The translations under genes were made by a program, and so were the position numbers. This document shows, piece after piece, positions 28,138 through 37,243 of a stretch of 50,262 nt of DNA (the stretch's first letter is position 1; each line of letters starts with the position of its first letter). The notes beneath the pieces are model-generated. The model was given only the letters and a program-made list of their open reading frames with translations, was not told the DNA's origin and searched no databases. The DNA comes from Myxococcales bacterium. Lineage in GTDB: Bacteria > Myxococcota > UBA727 > GCA-2721815. The stretch is from positions 1-50,262 of the forward strand of contig PBLQ01000029.1 in NCBI GenBank assembly GCA_002721815.1, given 5' to 3'.

Positions 28138-29457
28138 ATGACCGAAAAACCCGCATCTGGTTCAAAACGTTTTTGGAAGCTGGCTTCCATGACAGCGGGC
28201 GTGAGCGGGCGCTTGGCCAAGAGCAAGCTGCAGCAAATCTTTCAAAACCAAGATGATGCCCAGCAAACGCACAACAAAATGCTGCAAGAAAACAGCGAGG
28301 CCATCGCTCAAACCCTTGGCGAACTCAAAGGCGCGGTGATGAAAGTCGGTCAAATGGCCTCCATCACCAGCGATATTCTGCCCAAACCTCTGGCCGACTC
28401 CCTGAAGCGGTTGCAAAACGAAGCGCCCCCTGTGGCCTTTGATGTTATCGAAGAACAAATTAAGGCCGAATTGGGTGCCCATCCAGATGAACTCTTCCAA
28501 GAATTCCAACGGGAACCCTATGCTGCGGCCTCCATTGGGCAAGTCCATTTGGCCCGATTGCAAGATGGTCGCCAAGTGGTGGTGAAAGTTCAATACCCTG
28601 GCGTGGACGATGCCATGGATTCAGATCTCAAACATCTCAAACTCACGTTAAAGGCAAGTGGCTTGCTCAAGATTGATGCCACCAGCATGGATGCCCTTTT
28701 TGAAGAATTGAAATCGCGGTTGCGTGAAGAGCTCGACTACGAACACGAGGCGGCGAATCACAAAATTTTCTACGATTACTATCGCAACGATGACAAGGTG
28801 GTGGTACCTGAACTCATTGCCGAACGCAGCAGTGGTCGGATTCTGACCTTAATCCACGAACCTGGCGAACGCTTTAGCGAGTTATGGGACGACGGTTACC
28901 CTCAAGAAACCATCGATGCTTTGGGCAGTACCATGTTGCGCATGATGGGTGAGCAAATCTTTATTTTAGGCGCTGTACACGCCGACCCCAACCCTGCTAA
29001 TTTTGCCTGCCGTGATGATGGCACTGTGGTGCTTTATGATTTCGGGTGCATCAAAAAAGTAGCGCCGAACATTATCACTGCCTATCGCGATACCATTAAA
29101 GCAGCGCTCCAGCGCCATTACAGCGACGTGGAAGAGGGCCTGATTCTGTTGGGGGTGCGCAACCTTGAAGGGCCCCCCGTGGAGCATGCTTATTACGAAG
29201 AATGGCGCAATTTACTCGCGGAGCCTTACGAATGCGGCGGTGCATTTCATTTTGGAAAAACCGATCTACATCTTCGTGCAGCCCAAAAGATTCCCTACCT
29301 CATCACCCACAAATTGGAGAGTTTCAAGCCGCCGGTTGAAATCGCCTTCATTGATCGGGCCGTGGCCGGTCTCTTCGGTAACCTTCGTCTCATGGGCGCT
29401 GCCTGTGATGTGCGGGCCATTGCCGATCCGTATCTTTTTGGGGCCTTGGCCCCTTAA
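28138..29457 (+). CDS. ABC1/AarF/UbiB-family atypical kinase
   Basis: This 439-residue member of the UbiB (ADCK) family has the family-defining KxGQ motif at 69-72 (MKVGQMAS), the Ala-rich loop AAASIGQVHLA at 129-139 in place of the kinase glycine loop, the presumed ATP Lys150 (VVVKVQYPG), the catalytic loop HADPNPANF at 281-289 and DFG at 301-303. Relatives support ubiquinone or other lipid metabolism and have ATPase activity rather than normal protein-kinase activity. AAGGAG lies 5 nt before the ATG, and a TATAAA at 28113-28118 could be its -10 box. It diverges from the molybdenum hydroxylase operon across 138 bp. Confidence 0.93.
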   Translation: MTEKPASGSKRFWKLASMTAGVSGRLAKSKLQQIFQNQDDAQQTHNKMLQENSEAIAQTLGELKGAVMKVGQMASITSDILPKPLADSLKRLQNEAPPVAFDVIEEQIKAELGAHPDELFQEFQREPYAAASIGQVHLARLQDGRQVVVKVQYPGVDDAMDSDLKHLKLTLKASGLLKIDATSMDALFEELKSRLREELDYEHEAANHKIFYDYYRNDDKVVVPELIAERSSGRILTLIHEPGERFSELWDDGYPQETIDALGSTMLRMMGEQIFILGAVHADPNPANFACRDDGTVVLYDFGCIKKVAPNIITAYRDTIKAALQRHYSDVEEGLILLGVRNLEGPPVEHAYYEEWRNLLAEPYECGGAFHFGKTDLHLRAAQKIPYLITHKLESFKPPVEIAFIDRAVAGLFGNLRLMGAACDVRAIADPYLFGALAP

Positions 29458-29478
29458 CATTTAACTTTGGATATTTTC

Positions 29479-31524
29479 ATGCCTCGAATTTTTATGCTGC
29501 CCATTTGTTTGTTGCCTTTTCTTTTTTGGCTGGGTTGCCCTGAGACGAACCCATACGAAGAACGCAGCGTGCAAGTAAAATGGCAAGAAGATGCGAATGA
29601 CTTTTGGTCCTTGCCCTTTCCATCCGATCTTCGAAAAGAAAGCGATGGCTCTTTTGATTTCGAAAAATGGCCCGGCGATTGGAACAACGAACTGGTCTCC
29701 ATGTGGCTCACCGCCGCCAACGAACGACTCCACGATGGCTGGGGTCTCAACACTGGTGTTTTCTTTCAACTCACCGGTGACATCGACACCGAAACGATCA
29801 ATCAATCTTTAGAAGATGCCCTGGAAACCACCGCGCCAGTATTTCTCATGGACATCACCCCTACCAGCCCGGAATATGGCCGTTTGTTTCCTTTAGAAAT
29901 TCAATTTGATTTACCCCAGGATGTGTACACTCCCGACAACCTCCTGGCGGTGCTGCCTCCTTTTGGTTTCGTGAAAAGACCCAACACCACCTACGCCGCC
30001 ATCATCACCGACCAAGTGAAAAACAAAGAAGGTGAAAGCCTGGGCCGCTCGCGCGCATTTCACGATGCCCTGACCGATCATGAAGACGCGCCCGAAGCCC
30101 TACGCAACCAGCTGGCGCCGCTCAAACAGGCCGCCGAGGACCACGGGATAGATATCAACACCATTGTGGGTGCCAGTGTTTTTACGACCATGGATCCAAG
30201 CGCCACATTTAAAAAGTTATCTGCCTGGACAGAATCCCTCCCCATGCCCAATCAAAGCGAGCCGTGGACGGTGACCGAGGAATACGAAAGCTATCAAGTG
30301 CTCACCGCACGTTACGATGTCCCCGTGGTCCAAGAAGGCAATCGCCCGTACACCAATCTGGGTGAGGGTAAAATTATCTATGGTGACGATGGCGATCCGG
30401 TGATCAAAGAAACACAAGCCGTGCGCCTTGCCCTGACCATTCCCAAAATTGCACAACCTGCAGCAGGTTTTCCGCTCACCATTTTCATGCATGGGTCGGG
30501 GGGTAATTGGCGACAAGCCATCGACCGTTCACCCCTCCCGGAGGTTCCGAACGACGAGCGTCCCGAATACGAGCCCGGTAAAGGTCCCGCCGAATGGCTG
30601 GCGCGTCGCGGGGTGGCCACGGTGGGATTTGATTTTCCACTTCACGGCGATCGTCACAACCCGCCAGATACCAGTGGCTTGGTGCTTTACAACATCTTTG
30701 GAAACGTGGACGCCACCATCGATAACTTTACGCTGGCGGTGACCGAGCTTTCCCTACTTTCGCGGTTCATGCTCGACACCACCGTGAGAGCGGATCTTGC
30801 CGAGACACTTAACGCAGGGGGCGCCACTGACGGACTCATTCGTTTCGACCCCAAACGCCTCACGGCCATGGGTCAGAGCATGGGCTCCACTTTGGGGTTG
30901 CCTTTTGCCACCATTGACAAACGTCTAAAGGGACTCGTTCTCTCAGGCTCAGGTGGTATTTTGGCAGAAATCGCCGTTTCGGCCACCGAACCCTTCGCTT
31001 TTCGCTCCATGCTCGAAAGCATCGTAGAACTCACCGATGGTCAAGAATTGCACAACGCCCACCCCCTCCTGCACGCCATGCAACATTTGTGGGATCTCTT
31101 AGATCCAGTGGCCAAGGCGCGCCATGTGATTGCTGAGCCCCATGAAGGCCTAGAACCGAAAGATGTCTTCATGCCCGCAGGGATTATTGATGGTTATTTT
31201 TCACCCATCGCGCAAACGGCGCTGGCCGTGGCATTGGAGGTTCCATTGGTGGGAGAAGAAGTGGAGCCCCACATGGCAGCCATGCTTCAACTCAGGGGTT
31301 ATCAAGCTGAAAATTACCCTTTAAGTGCCAATATCAACGGTAAAACGGGTTTTGTGGTCCAATACCCTTCTGACCACACCCAAGGGCACTATGTGCTTTT
31401 TAACCAAGAAAATGGACTCCACCAGTACACCTGCTTCATCAAGGGCGTGGGGATGGCCGATGGCACCCTAATTCAAGCGGGCGAAAATACCGACAGCGCC
31501 TGCCTGGTGGATGGCAACGACTGA
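29479..31524 (+). CDS. Alpha/beta-hydrolase lipoprotein
   Basis: This 681-residue protein has a short leader and lipobox WLGC (Cys20). Residues 25-320 form an N-terminal all-beta region ([10 protein letters not shown]..., LFPLEIQFD...) of the kind placed before lipases in large bacterial secreted hydrolases. The alpha/beta-hydrolase domain follows, with the oxyanion-hole type FMHGSGGNW near 337 and the nucleophile elbow GQSMGS (Ser467). An esterase or lipase function is likely; the substrate is unknown. ATG 29479 gives a clean leader, and a TTG at 29467 is an alternative. A weak hairpin GAAAAG/CTTTTC (31523-31540) overlaps the stop but lacks a T run. Confidence 0.8.
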   Translation: MPRIFMLPICLLPFLFWLGCPETNPYEERSVQVKWQEDANDFWSLPFPSDLRKESDGSFDFEKWPGDWNNELVSMWLTAANERLHDGWGLNTGVFFQLTGDIDTETINQSLEDALETTAPVFLMDITPTSPEYGRLFPLEIQFDLPQDVYTPDNLLAVLPPFGFVKRPNTTYAAIITDQVKNKEGESLGRSRAFHDALTDHEDAPEALRNQLAPLKQAAEDHGIDINTIVGASVFTTMDPSATFKKLSAWTESLPMPNQSEPWTVTEEYESYQVLTARYDVPVVQEGNRPYTNLGEGKIIYGDDGDPVIKETQAVRLALTIPKIAQPAAGFPLTIFMHGSGGNWRQAIDRSPLPEVPNDERPEYEPGKGPAEWLARRGVATVGFDFPLHGDRHNPPDTSGLVLYNIFGNVDATIDNFTLAVTELSLLSRFMLDTTVRADLAETLNAGGATDGLIRFDPKRLTAMGQSMGSTLGLPFATIDKRLKGLVLSGSGGILAEIAVSATEPFAFRSMLESIVELTDGQELHNAHPLLHAMQHLWDLLDPVAKARHVIAEPHEGLEPKDVFMPAGIIDGYFSPIAQTALAVALEVPLVGEEVEPHMAAMLQLRGYQAENYPLSANINGKTGFVVQYPSDHTQGHYVLFNQENGLHQYTCFIKGVGMADGTLIQAGENTDSACLVDGND

Positions 31525-31546
31525 AAAGAAGGCGCTTTTCCTGGGA

Positions 31547-31591
31547 CAGAGCGCTTGACTCTACGGTCCGTTCTCTACAGAATGCGCTCTG
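31547..31591 (+). promoter_or_regulatory. Promoter framed by an 8-bp inverted repeat
   Basis: A sigma-70-like promoter, TTGACT (31555-31560), 17 bp, then CAGAAT (31578-31583), is bounded exactly by CAGAGCGC (31547-31554) and its reverse complement GCGCTCTG (31584-31591). Transcription would begin near 31590, so the arms cannot both be in the mRNA; a DNA operator is more likely than an RNA hairpin. The ribosome site and DUF1538 start follow at 31599-31610. Confidence 0.5.
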
Positions 31592-31609
31592 CAATCTTAG
31601 GGAGCCAAT

Positions 31610-33379
31610 ATGACTCAAAAAATCAGGTTTGGGGACTACGTTCATGAAGTCTCCGTTCACCAGTACGAAATCAGCTACAACGATCTCGCCCCCAAAGTAG
31701 AAACCGATGCTTCGGGTGAAATGGTTCCGGTCAAGCAAACCAAGCTGGCCCTTAAAACCTCCGATATGTACCACCTGCTCAAGCCTTATTTGTCCGTGCG
31801 TTTCATGGATCAGGTACGGGCCGTGGTTCCTTTGGCGGTCTACCTGTTTTTGTTTCAAATCATCGTGTTGCGCCAAGCGGTACAAGACTCCTGGATGATC
31901 ACGGGCGGGTTGTTTGCGGTCATCATCGGCCTCATGCTGTTCATGGAAGGTTTGACCTTAGGTTTGATGCCCTTTGGCGAAACCATTGGGAAAACCCTTC
32001 CGGTCAAATCACCCCTGCCCGTGGTGCTGCTCATCGCCTTCTTGTTGGGTGTGAGCGTGACCTTTGCAGAACCCGCCATCGGGGCCCTGCAACAAGCAGG
32101 TAAGATCGTCGACGTGAACAAAGCGCCGTATTTGTACGCACTGCTCAATGAGTGGGCCACCACTTTGGTACTCATGGTAGGCGCCGGGGTGGGCATCGCC
32201 GCCGTGTTAGGTACCATGCGCTTTTTGCGTGGCTGGAGCCTCAAACCCATGATTTACATGGCGCTCACCGCAACCATTTCATTGAGTGCCGCCGCCATGT
32301 TCAACCCAGACCTTCGCACCATCTTAGGCTTGGCCTGGGATTGCGGTGCTGTCACCACGGGTCCCGTGACTGTGCCTTTGGTGCTCTCACTGGGGATTGG
32401 GGTGGCCTCCTCTGGCGGTAAAGGCGAATCTTCCCTGTCCGGCTTTGGCATTGTGACCCTCGCTTCATTGTTCCCGATTATGGGTGTTTTGATTCTATCT
32501 TTATACTTAGGCGCCACCGTTACCCCTGAAAGCATTATCGCTGGGGCCGCCGGGGCCGCTGCAGCCGCAGAAACCACACCTCAATGGTACGAAGTGAGCC
32601 CAGGCGTCGATGTGGTCTTGGGCGTTCGCGCCATCGTGCCTTTGGTGATTTTCTTGTTCTTGGTCATGAAAGTGGTCTTGCGCGAAAAAATCCGCAACGC
32701 CGGTATGATCGCTTACGGCATCGTCCTGGCCGTGGTGGGCATGTGTACATTCAATGTGGGTCTCACCTACGGATTGGCGGCATTGGGTGGCCAATCGGGT
32801 GGCTTGATTCCTGCGGCCTTTGTCCAACTCAGTGAAGTACAGGGCTCTCCCCTTTATTCCTATGGACTTGGCATTGGGATTGCCTTTATTTTCGCTTGGA
32901 TTTTGGGTTTTGGGGCCACCTTGGCAGAACCCGCGCTCAACGCACTGGGCATGACCGTTCAAAATCTCACCAATGGTGCCTTCAAAAAGTCCATGCTCAT
33001 GTATTCCGTTTCATTTGGTGTGGCTTTCGGTATCGGCCTGGGCGTCATCAAACTCATTTTTGGCTTTCACTTGGCTTACCTTTTGGTTCCCTTCTATTGC
33101 TTGGGCGTCGTTCTCACCATCTTCTCAACCGAAGAATTCGTGAACGTGGCCTGGGACAGTGCTGGGGTCACCACCGGTCCTGTCACGGTGCCTTTGGTCT
33201 TGGCCATGGGCCTGGGTTTTGGCAACGCCGTGAGCGCCATCGAAGGTTTTGGCATTCTGTCCATGGCCTCTATTTGTCCCATTTGTGCGGTTTTGAGCAT
33301 GGGTTTGATCGTTCAAGCCAAAGCGAAAAAAGCCAAAACTGTAACCCCTTCAACCGAACCATCCGCCAGCGCTGCCTAG
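31610..33379 (+). CDS. Tandem-duplicated DUF1538-family membrane protein
   Basis: This 589-residue polytopic membrane protein, probably a transporter or channel, consists of two homologous halves. Half one spans about 60-310 and half two about 325-575. Each has a pore-like AEP motif (TFAEPAIGAL and TLAEPALNAL) and a near-identical segment (AWDCGAVTTGPVTVPL and AWDSAGVTTGPVTVPL). About 60 soluble residues precede the first helix. DUF1538 proteins often occur as single-domain pairs; here they are fused. The substrate is unknown. The two PII-like genes that follow, 9 nt apart each, suggest its flux is gated by a nucleotide or metabolite signal. AGGGAG lies 5 nt before the ATG. Confidence 0.88.
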   Translation: MTQKIRFGDYVHEVSVHQYEISYNDLAPKVETDASGEMVPVKQTKLALKTSDMYHLLKPYLSVRFMDQVRAVVPLAVYLFLFQIIVLRQAVQDSWMITGGLFAVIIGLMLFMEGLTLGLMPFGETIGKTLPVKSPLPVVLLIAFLLGVSVTFAEPAIGALQQAGKIVDVNKAPYLYALLNEWATTLVLMVGAGVGIAAVLGTMRFLRGWSLKPMIYMALTATISLSAAAMFNPDLRTILGLAWDCGAVTTGPVTVPLVLSLGIGVASSGGKGESSLSGFGIVTLASLFPIMGVLILSLYLGATVTPESIIAGAAGAAAAAETTPQWYEVSPGVDVVLGVRAIVPLVIFLFLVMKVVLREKIRNAGMIAYGIVLAVVGMCTFNVGLTYGLAALGGQSGGLIPAAFVQLSEVQGSPLYSYGLGIGIAFIFAWILGFGATLAEPALNALGMTVQNLTNGAFKKSMLMYSVSFGVAFGIGLGVIKLIFGFHLAYLLVPFYCLGVVLTIFSTEEFVNVAWDSAGVTTGPVTVPLVLAMGLGFGNAVSAIEGFGILSMASICPICAVLSMGLIVQAKAKKAKTVTPSTEPSASAA

Positions 33380-33388
33380 GAGGCAACT

Positions 33389-33760
33389 ATGAGCAAAAGA
33401 GAAATTACCGTATTAACTGATGTCGCTTTGATCACTTGTATTGTTCAACGAGGCGTGGCCGATCGCATTGTCGAGGCAGCACGCAAAGCAGGCGCCCAAG
33501 GGGCCACCGTGAGCTATGCCAACGGCACGGGGATTCGTGAACGTTTGGGTTTGCTGGGCGTGGCGGTCGAAGTGGAAAAAGAAGTGATCAATATCGTGGT
33601 GGCCAAAGACCAGGTGGATCGCATTTTCGAAACCATGTACCTCGCTGGTAACCTCGATACACCAGGGATGGGCTTCATGTACATCACGCCTTTGGAAAAA
33701 GCAGCCACCTTTATTCCTGCCGACATTCGCGAAAAATTGCTGAAGCAAGCCAACGCTTAA
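33389..33760 (+). CDS. PII-family (GlnB-like) regulator, first of two
   Basis: This 123-residue protein has the PII ferredoxin-like fold. Visible family pieces are VADRIVEAARKAGAQGATVSYANGTG, VEKEVINIVVAKDQVDRIFE and the C-terminal GMGFMYITPLEKA. PII proteins are trimers that bind ATP/ADP and an effector, then contact a membrane partner through the T-loop. The canonical uridylylated Tyr of GlnB is not evident. The gene sits between the DUF1538 membrane protein and a second PII-like gene, with AGGAGG 5 nt before its ATG. A role controlling the DUF1538 protein is inferred from context. Confidence 0.87.
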   Translation: MSKREITVLTDVALITCIVQRGVADRIVEAARKAGAQGATVSYANGTGIRERLGLLGVAVEVEKEVINIVVAKDQVDRIFETMYLAGNLDTPGMGFMYITPLEKAATFIPADIREKLLKQANA

Positions 33761-33769
33761 GGAGCGGTC

Positions 33770-34102
33770 ATGACAGCTTCCAAACTCATCACCTGTATAC
33801 TCGATAAAAGCACAACGTCCTTTGATATTGTTCGCGCTTTAAAAGACGAGCACCAAATCACCCGCGCCAATGTGGGCAGTGCACGCGGCACCGGGACCGG
33901 GGCCAAAGGTGGGCTCATCACCATGCCGCAAGAAAAGCACATCCTTCAAATTATCGTGGATGCTGATCGGGCCGACACCATTTTTGAATGGTTGCACGAC
34001 CGGGTCGAGCTCGATTCCCGCTACGGTGCTTTCATGTTTCAAGAAGAACTGATCAGCGCCGGCACCTTCACCGTTCCCGATGCCCCAGAGGAAGAAGGCT
34101 AA
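33770..34102 (+). CDS. PII-like regulator, second of two
   Basis: This 110-residue divergent PII-like protein has a TRANVGSARGTGTGAKGG segment in the place of the T-loop and nucleotide site, and ILQIIVDADRADTIFEWL in the place of the usual KxxxxIVV strand. It differs strongly in sequence from its upstream neighbour, so this is not a recent duplication; the pair may form a heteromer or sense different ligands. AAGGAG lies 5 nt before the ATG. Its TAA overlaps the next ATG (TAATG), coupling it to the SDR gene. Confidence 0.8.
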   Translation: MTASKLITCILDKSTTSFDIVRALKDEHQITRANVGSARGTGTGAKGGLITMPQEKHILQIIVDADRADTIFEWLHDRVELDSRYGAFMFQEELISAGTFTVPDAPEEEG

Positions 34103-35076
34103 TGAACGTTCTCGTCACGGGAGCCAATGGCTTCTTAGGACGGCACATCTGTGAAGCACTGCGAAGCCAAGGGCATGTTCCCTTGGCTTTTGTGCGAAGG
34201 GCCGCAAGTGCCCAGCAACTTCAAAAAGCTGGGATTGATTGCCGAGTGGGTGCCTTTGACGATGCGCTTTCACTGCAGACCTCCTTAAAGGACATCTCTG
34301 CCATCGTGCATTCAGCCGGTGGCGGTAAAGCCTCCCGGCCCGCTTCTTTTTTTGAAAATAATGTGACCCCCACCGAGCAACTGCTCCAAGCGGCGTCGCA
34401 AAGCGATATGAAGCGCTTTATTTTAATCTCTTCTTTGGCAGCGGCTGGCCCCAGCCCCGACGGGACCCCCAAATTAAACACATCTCCGTTGACCCCCATC
34501 TCGCCCTATGGAGAAAGCAAAGTCCAAGCTGAAGAATTGGTGCAGCAAGCCAAAACACGATTTCATATGGGCATTGTTCGGCCACCGGCCATTTATGGCC
34601 CTGAAGACACCCGACTGCTGCCCCTTTTTCGCGCTGCTTACAAACGGTGGGCCCCCATCCCTGGTGGCCTCCGTAAAACGTTAAGTCTGATTCACGTGAA
34701 GGACTGCGCCGCTGCCATCGTCCGTACCCTCGAAGCGGACTACCCCAATGGGACTGCTTTTTTTGTGGATGATGGCGCCCCGCATCCGGTCACCGAGCTC
34801 ATTGAACTGATGGGCCTGGCCTACCAACACCGTGTTATAACGCTTGGCATCCCCGGCTGGCTTTTTAAGCCTCTGGCCCTGGCCGGATACGGTCTGTCAA
34901 AAACACTGGGCCGAGAATCCATTATCACCCCCAGTAAAATAAAAGAGCTGCTTTGTCCCCATTGGGTTTGTGAAAGTACACAAACTCAGGCCATACTGAA
35001 TTGGCAACCACAAATACCACTGGATCGGGGCATCGCCCAGACCTGTGAATGGTACCAACAAGAAGGTTGGCTGTAG
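34102..35076 (+). CDS. NAD(P)-dependent extended SDR (epimerase/dehydratase-like)
   Basis: This 324-residue protein has the Rossmann nucleotide site VTGANGFLGRHI (5-16), the active-site pair Tyr136 and Lys140 in SPYGESK, and the later substrate-domain segment VRPPAIYGPED. This is the layout of sugar-nucleotide epimerases and 3-beta-hydroxysteroid-dehydrogenase-like enzymes; the substrate is not predictable. The start ATG overlaps the preceding stop and is preceded by GGAAGAAGG, so I reject a longer start at 33988 inside the PII gene. It is a downstream passenger or partner of the DUF1538-PII operon. Confidence 0.9.
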   Translation: MNVLVTGANGFLGRHICEALRSQGHVPLAFVRRAASAQQLQKAGIDCRVGAFDDALSLQTSLKDISAIVHSAGGGKASRPASFFENNVTPTEQLLQAASQSDMKRFILISSLAAAGPSPDGTPKLNTSPLTPISPYGESKVQAEELVQQAKTRFHMGIVRPPAIYGPEDTRLLPLFRAAYKRWAPIPGGLRKTLSLIHVKDCAAAIVRTLEADYPNGTAFFVDDGAPHPVTELIELMGLAYQHRVITLGIPGWLFKPLALAGYGLSKTLGRESIITPSKIKELLCPHWVCESTQTQAILNWQPQIPLDRGIAQTCEWYQQEGWL

Positions 35077-35084
35077 GAACAAAC

Positions 35085-35807
35085 ATGGAACTCAACTGGG
35101 CCCTCAACGCTAAAGACATCGAAGTCCTCACCGTGCTCTTGGGAGGTACCTTCTTATTCTGTGTAGGCCATTACATCTGCCGCGATATGGTGATGGAGCG
35201 TTTTTTTGCCAAACGCACGCCTTTGGAACAAAGGGCCAATGGTTATTTTCTGGCCGTGCTTTTGCGAGGTTTGGTGTTGGGGCTGGGTTCTTTGTTTGTG
35301 GCCCAACGCGTGGGTTTGTCATTGGATTTTATGTCCCTTACACCGGGTCCGTTTTTTAAAAATGCGGCCCTGGGCGTTGGCATTTTTATTTTGTTATTGC
35401 CGGTTCTGTGGGGTTCCGCCCGAAAGAAAGAAATCCAAGCACACTACCCCGAACTGCGTTTGGTCCCCCGAGACCGCGCCATTGTTCTTAATTCTGCCGC
35501 GGGTTGGTTCATATTCATGCTTGGCTATGAAATTCTATTCCGCGGCTTGTTGTTGCACTACGGCATCCTCGAATGGGGGTTGTGGCCCGGTATTGCTGTG
35601 ATGACTGGCCTGTACGTTTTGGCCCACCTGCACAAACCAGGCTCTGAGACCTTTGCCTGTTTGGTGGTGGGACCCGCTTTTGCTTATCTCACACTAGAAA
35701 CTGGTACCATTTGGGCCGTCGTGGTTTTACACACATTAATTGGCATCACCAATGAAAACCTTGCCGCCAAATTCAACCCTGATTTCCAAACCCCTGACAC
35801 ACCCTGA
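35085..35807 (+). CDS. CPBP-family intramembrane protease-like protein
   Basis: This 240-residue protein has about seven hydrophobic helices. Motif 1 is YEILFRG (Glu149, Arg153, with Tyr in place of the first Glu of the usual EE). Motif 2 is YVLAH with His181. The third region has His216 in LHTLIGITNEN, but the usual H-x3-N spacing is not kept. CPBP/Abi proteins are Rce1-like membrane proteases or immunity factors. With these departures, activity is uncertain. AGGA lies 6 nt before ATG 35085, 8 nt after the SDR stop. Confidence 0.75.
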   Translation: MELNWALNAKDIEVLTVLLGGTFLFCVGHYICRDMVMERFFAKRTPLEQRANGYFLAVLLRGLVLGLGSLFVAQRVGLSLDFMSLTPGPFFKNAALGVGIFILLLPVLWGSARKKEIQAHYPELRLVPRDRAIVLNSAAGWFIFMLGYEILFRGLLLHYGILEWGLWPGIAVMTGLYVLAHLHKPGSETFACLVVGPAFAYLTLETGTIWAVVVLHTLIGITNENLAAKFNPDFQTPDTP

Positions 35808-35827
35808 TGCAGGCTCCAGGAGGCCCC

Positions 35828-36292
35828 ATGTCTTTTCAAATCGTTCCCGCCCAAATGGATGATGCTCAATGCATCATCGATTTTAACCAGCAAATGGCGG
35901 TGGAGACCGAAGATCGGCGTTTGCCCGACGACGTCATTGGCCCGGGTGTTCGTGACGTTTTATCCGACGCCAACAAAGGCTTGTACCTCCTGGCCAAAAA
36001 CGACCGCGGGGACATTTTGGGTCAGCTCATGGTCACCTTCGAATGGAGTGATTGGCGCAACGGCATGTTTTGGTGGATCCAATCGGTTTATGTGGCGCCC
36101 ACAGCGCGTCGAAAAGGGATTTACCGCAGCCTACATGAACGGGTTCGAAGCATGGCCCGAGACAGCGGCCAGGCCTGTGGCATTCGACTCTACGTGGAAA
36201 AAGAAAACATTGGCGCACAAAAAACTTATGAAGATATTGGCATGAAGCATTCCCATTACTTGATGTATGAAGAAGATTGGTCGACGCGCTAA
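35828..36292 (+). CDS. GNAT-family N-acetyltransferase
   Basis: This 154-residue protein carries the GNAT acetyl-CoA site VYVAPTARRKGIYRSLHERV (motif A, R/Q-x-x-G-x-G/A type with GI in place of GxG), then GIRLYVEKENIGAQKTYEDIGM, which is motif B. It likely transfers an acetyl group to an amine; the substrate is unknown. I chose ATG 35828 because AGGAGG lies 4 nt upstream. The ATG at 35807 that overlaps the CPBP stop lacks a site. The 3' end overlaps the opposing heme A synthase gene by 4 bp. Confidence 0.88.
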   Translation: MSFQIVPAQMDDAQCIIDFNQQMAVETEDRRLPDDVIGPGVRDVLSDANKGLYLLAKNDRGDILGQLMVTFEWSDWRNGMFWWIQSVYVAPTARRKGIYRSLHERVRSMARDSGQACGIRLYVEKENIGAQKTYEDIGMKHSHYLMYEEDWSTR

Positions 36293-37230
36293 GCGTCTCT
36301 TTGTTGCCACGACGCAAAAAACACCACCGCCCACAAGGTCCATAACACCTGGGCGAAAAACAAATGAATTAGCTGCATGTAGCCAGGGGCCCCCAGAAAA
36401 ATATTGAGAGACCCCACCACGACCTCGAGCAATGTACAATGCATCAAGGCTTTACCCATCTTGCTCACAAAAACTTGCTGGTCTTTGGTTTCATCGAACA
36501 CACGCAGGCCTGTCATGATCACGACGAGCGCAAAGATGATGGCCAATACCGGGTGAAAAATTCGCAGTCGAACCAAAAAGTGGCTCGTGACATCCAGATC
36601 TTCTTTGATGTGAGCAAAAAAGCCAGTCCCCTCGGTCACCGCCACAGGAAACAACGTATCGCCCAGCGCGGTGATGGCACCGGCCATGGCCACCAACACC
36701 ATAAAAGCACCAGTCCCCCGAACCATCCAAGCGAGTTGAGGCGACATAGAAACGTGGGGAACCGGTTTCATGGCAAAAAAGGCGGCTGCAGCTGCTGAAC
36801 CCGTTAGAAAAAAAGTATTCACCAAATGCAATGAAATCACCATGGCACGCGCTGAAGAAGCGTCGTCAGCCACCAGCTCTTTAAGAACCAGGCCCGCACC
36901 GATGGCCCCTTCGAAAATAATGAAAAGCAAGGTTAAGGCCTGTGCCACAAACACGCGGTGTCGCACCCCAAACCGTTTGCCCGCAAAGGCCAGCATGGCC
37001 AATCCGAAAATACCGCACAAGCCACTGGTGAGTCGGTGGGTGTATTCGATGATGGTTTCTAAGGAAGGCTGCAACGGAATGATTTCGCCGTTACAGGTGG
37101 GCCAATGAGCACCGCATCCCGCACCGGAATGGGTGATGCGGACCCAAGCACCAAACAAAATCACAAACACCAAGTAAGCCCAGAAAGCCCACGCCAGTCG
37201 TATGAACCAGTTGGAATTTGTTGACGCCAT
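36289..37230 (-). CDS. ctaA: Heme A synthase (CtaA/COX15 family)
   Basis: This 313-residue eight-helix membrane enzyme oxidises the C8 methyl group of heme O to make heme A for aa3-type oxidases. The first external loop has RITHSGAGCGAHWPTCNG with Cys39 and Cys46, the same 7-residue spacing as the redox-active pair of Bacillus CtaA. Heme-ligand His residues are in EYTHR, SLHLVNT, IFHPVLAI and QLIHLFFAQ. No second Cys pair is visible in the later loop. No cytochrome oxidase genes are in the window. Its presence implies aerobic respiration with heme A. Confidence 0.93.
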   Translation of the reverse strand: MASTNSNWFIRLAWAFWAYLVFVILFGAWVRITHSGAGCGAHWPTCNGEIIPLQPSLETIIEYTHRLTSGLCGIFGLAMLAFAGKRFGVRHRVFVAQALTLLFIIFEGAIGAGLVLKELVADDASSARAMVISLHLVNTFFLTGSAAAAAFFAMKPVPHVSMSPQLAWMVRGTGAFMVLVAMAGAITALGDTLFPVAVTEGTGFFAHIKEDLDVTSHFLVRLRIFHPVLAIIFALVVIMTGLRVFDETKDQQVFVSKMGKALMHCTLLEVVVGSLNIFLGAPGYMQLIHLFFAQVLWTLWAVVFFASWQQRDA

Positions 37231-37243
37231 AGAACCTATATCC

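Noticed and set aside
31855-32962. Several minus-strand reading frames opposite the DUF1538 gene
   Set aside because: They are antisense shadows of a strongly conserved, internally duplicated membrane protein with a good ribosome site.
33988-35076. Longer start for the SDR gene inside the second PII gene
   Set aside because: The ATG at 34102 has a ribosome site, overlaps the PII stop, and begins exactly at the Rossmann strand.
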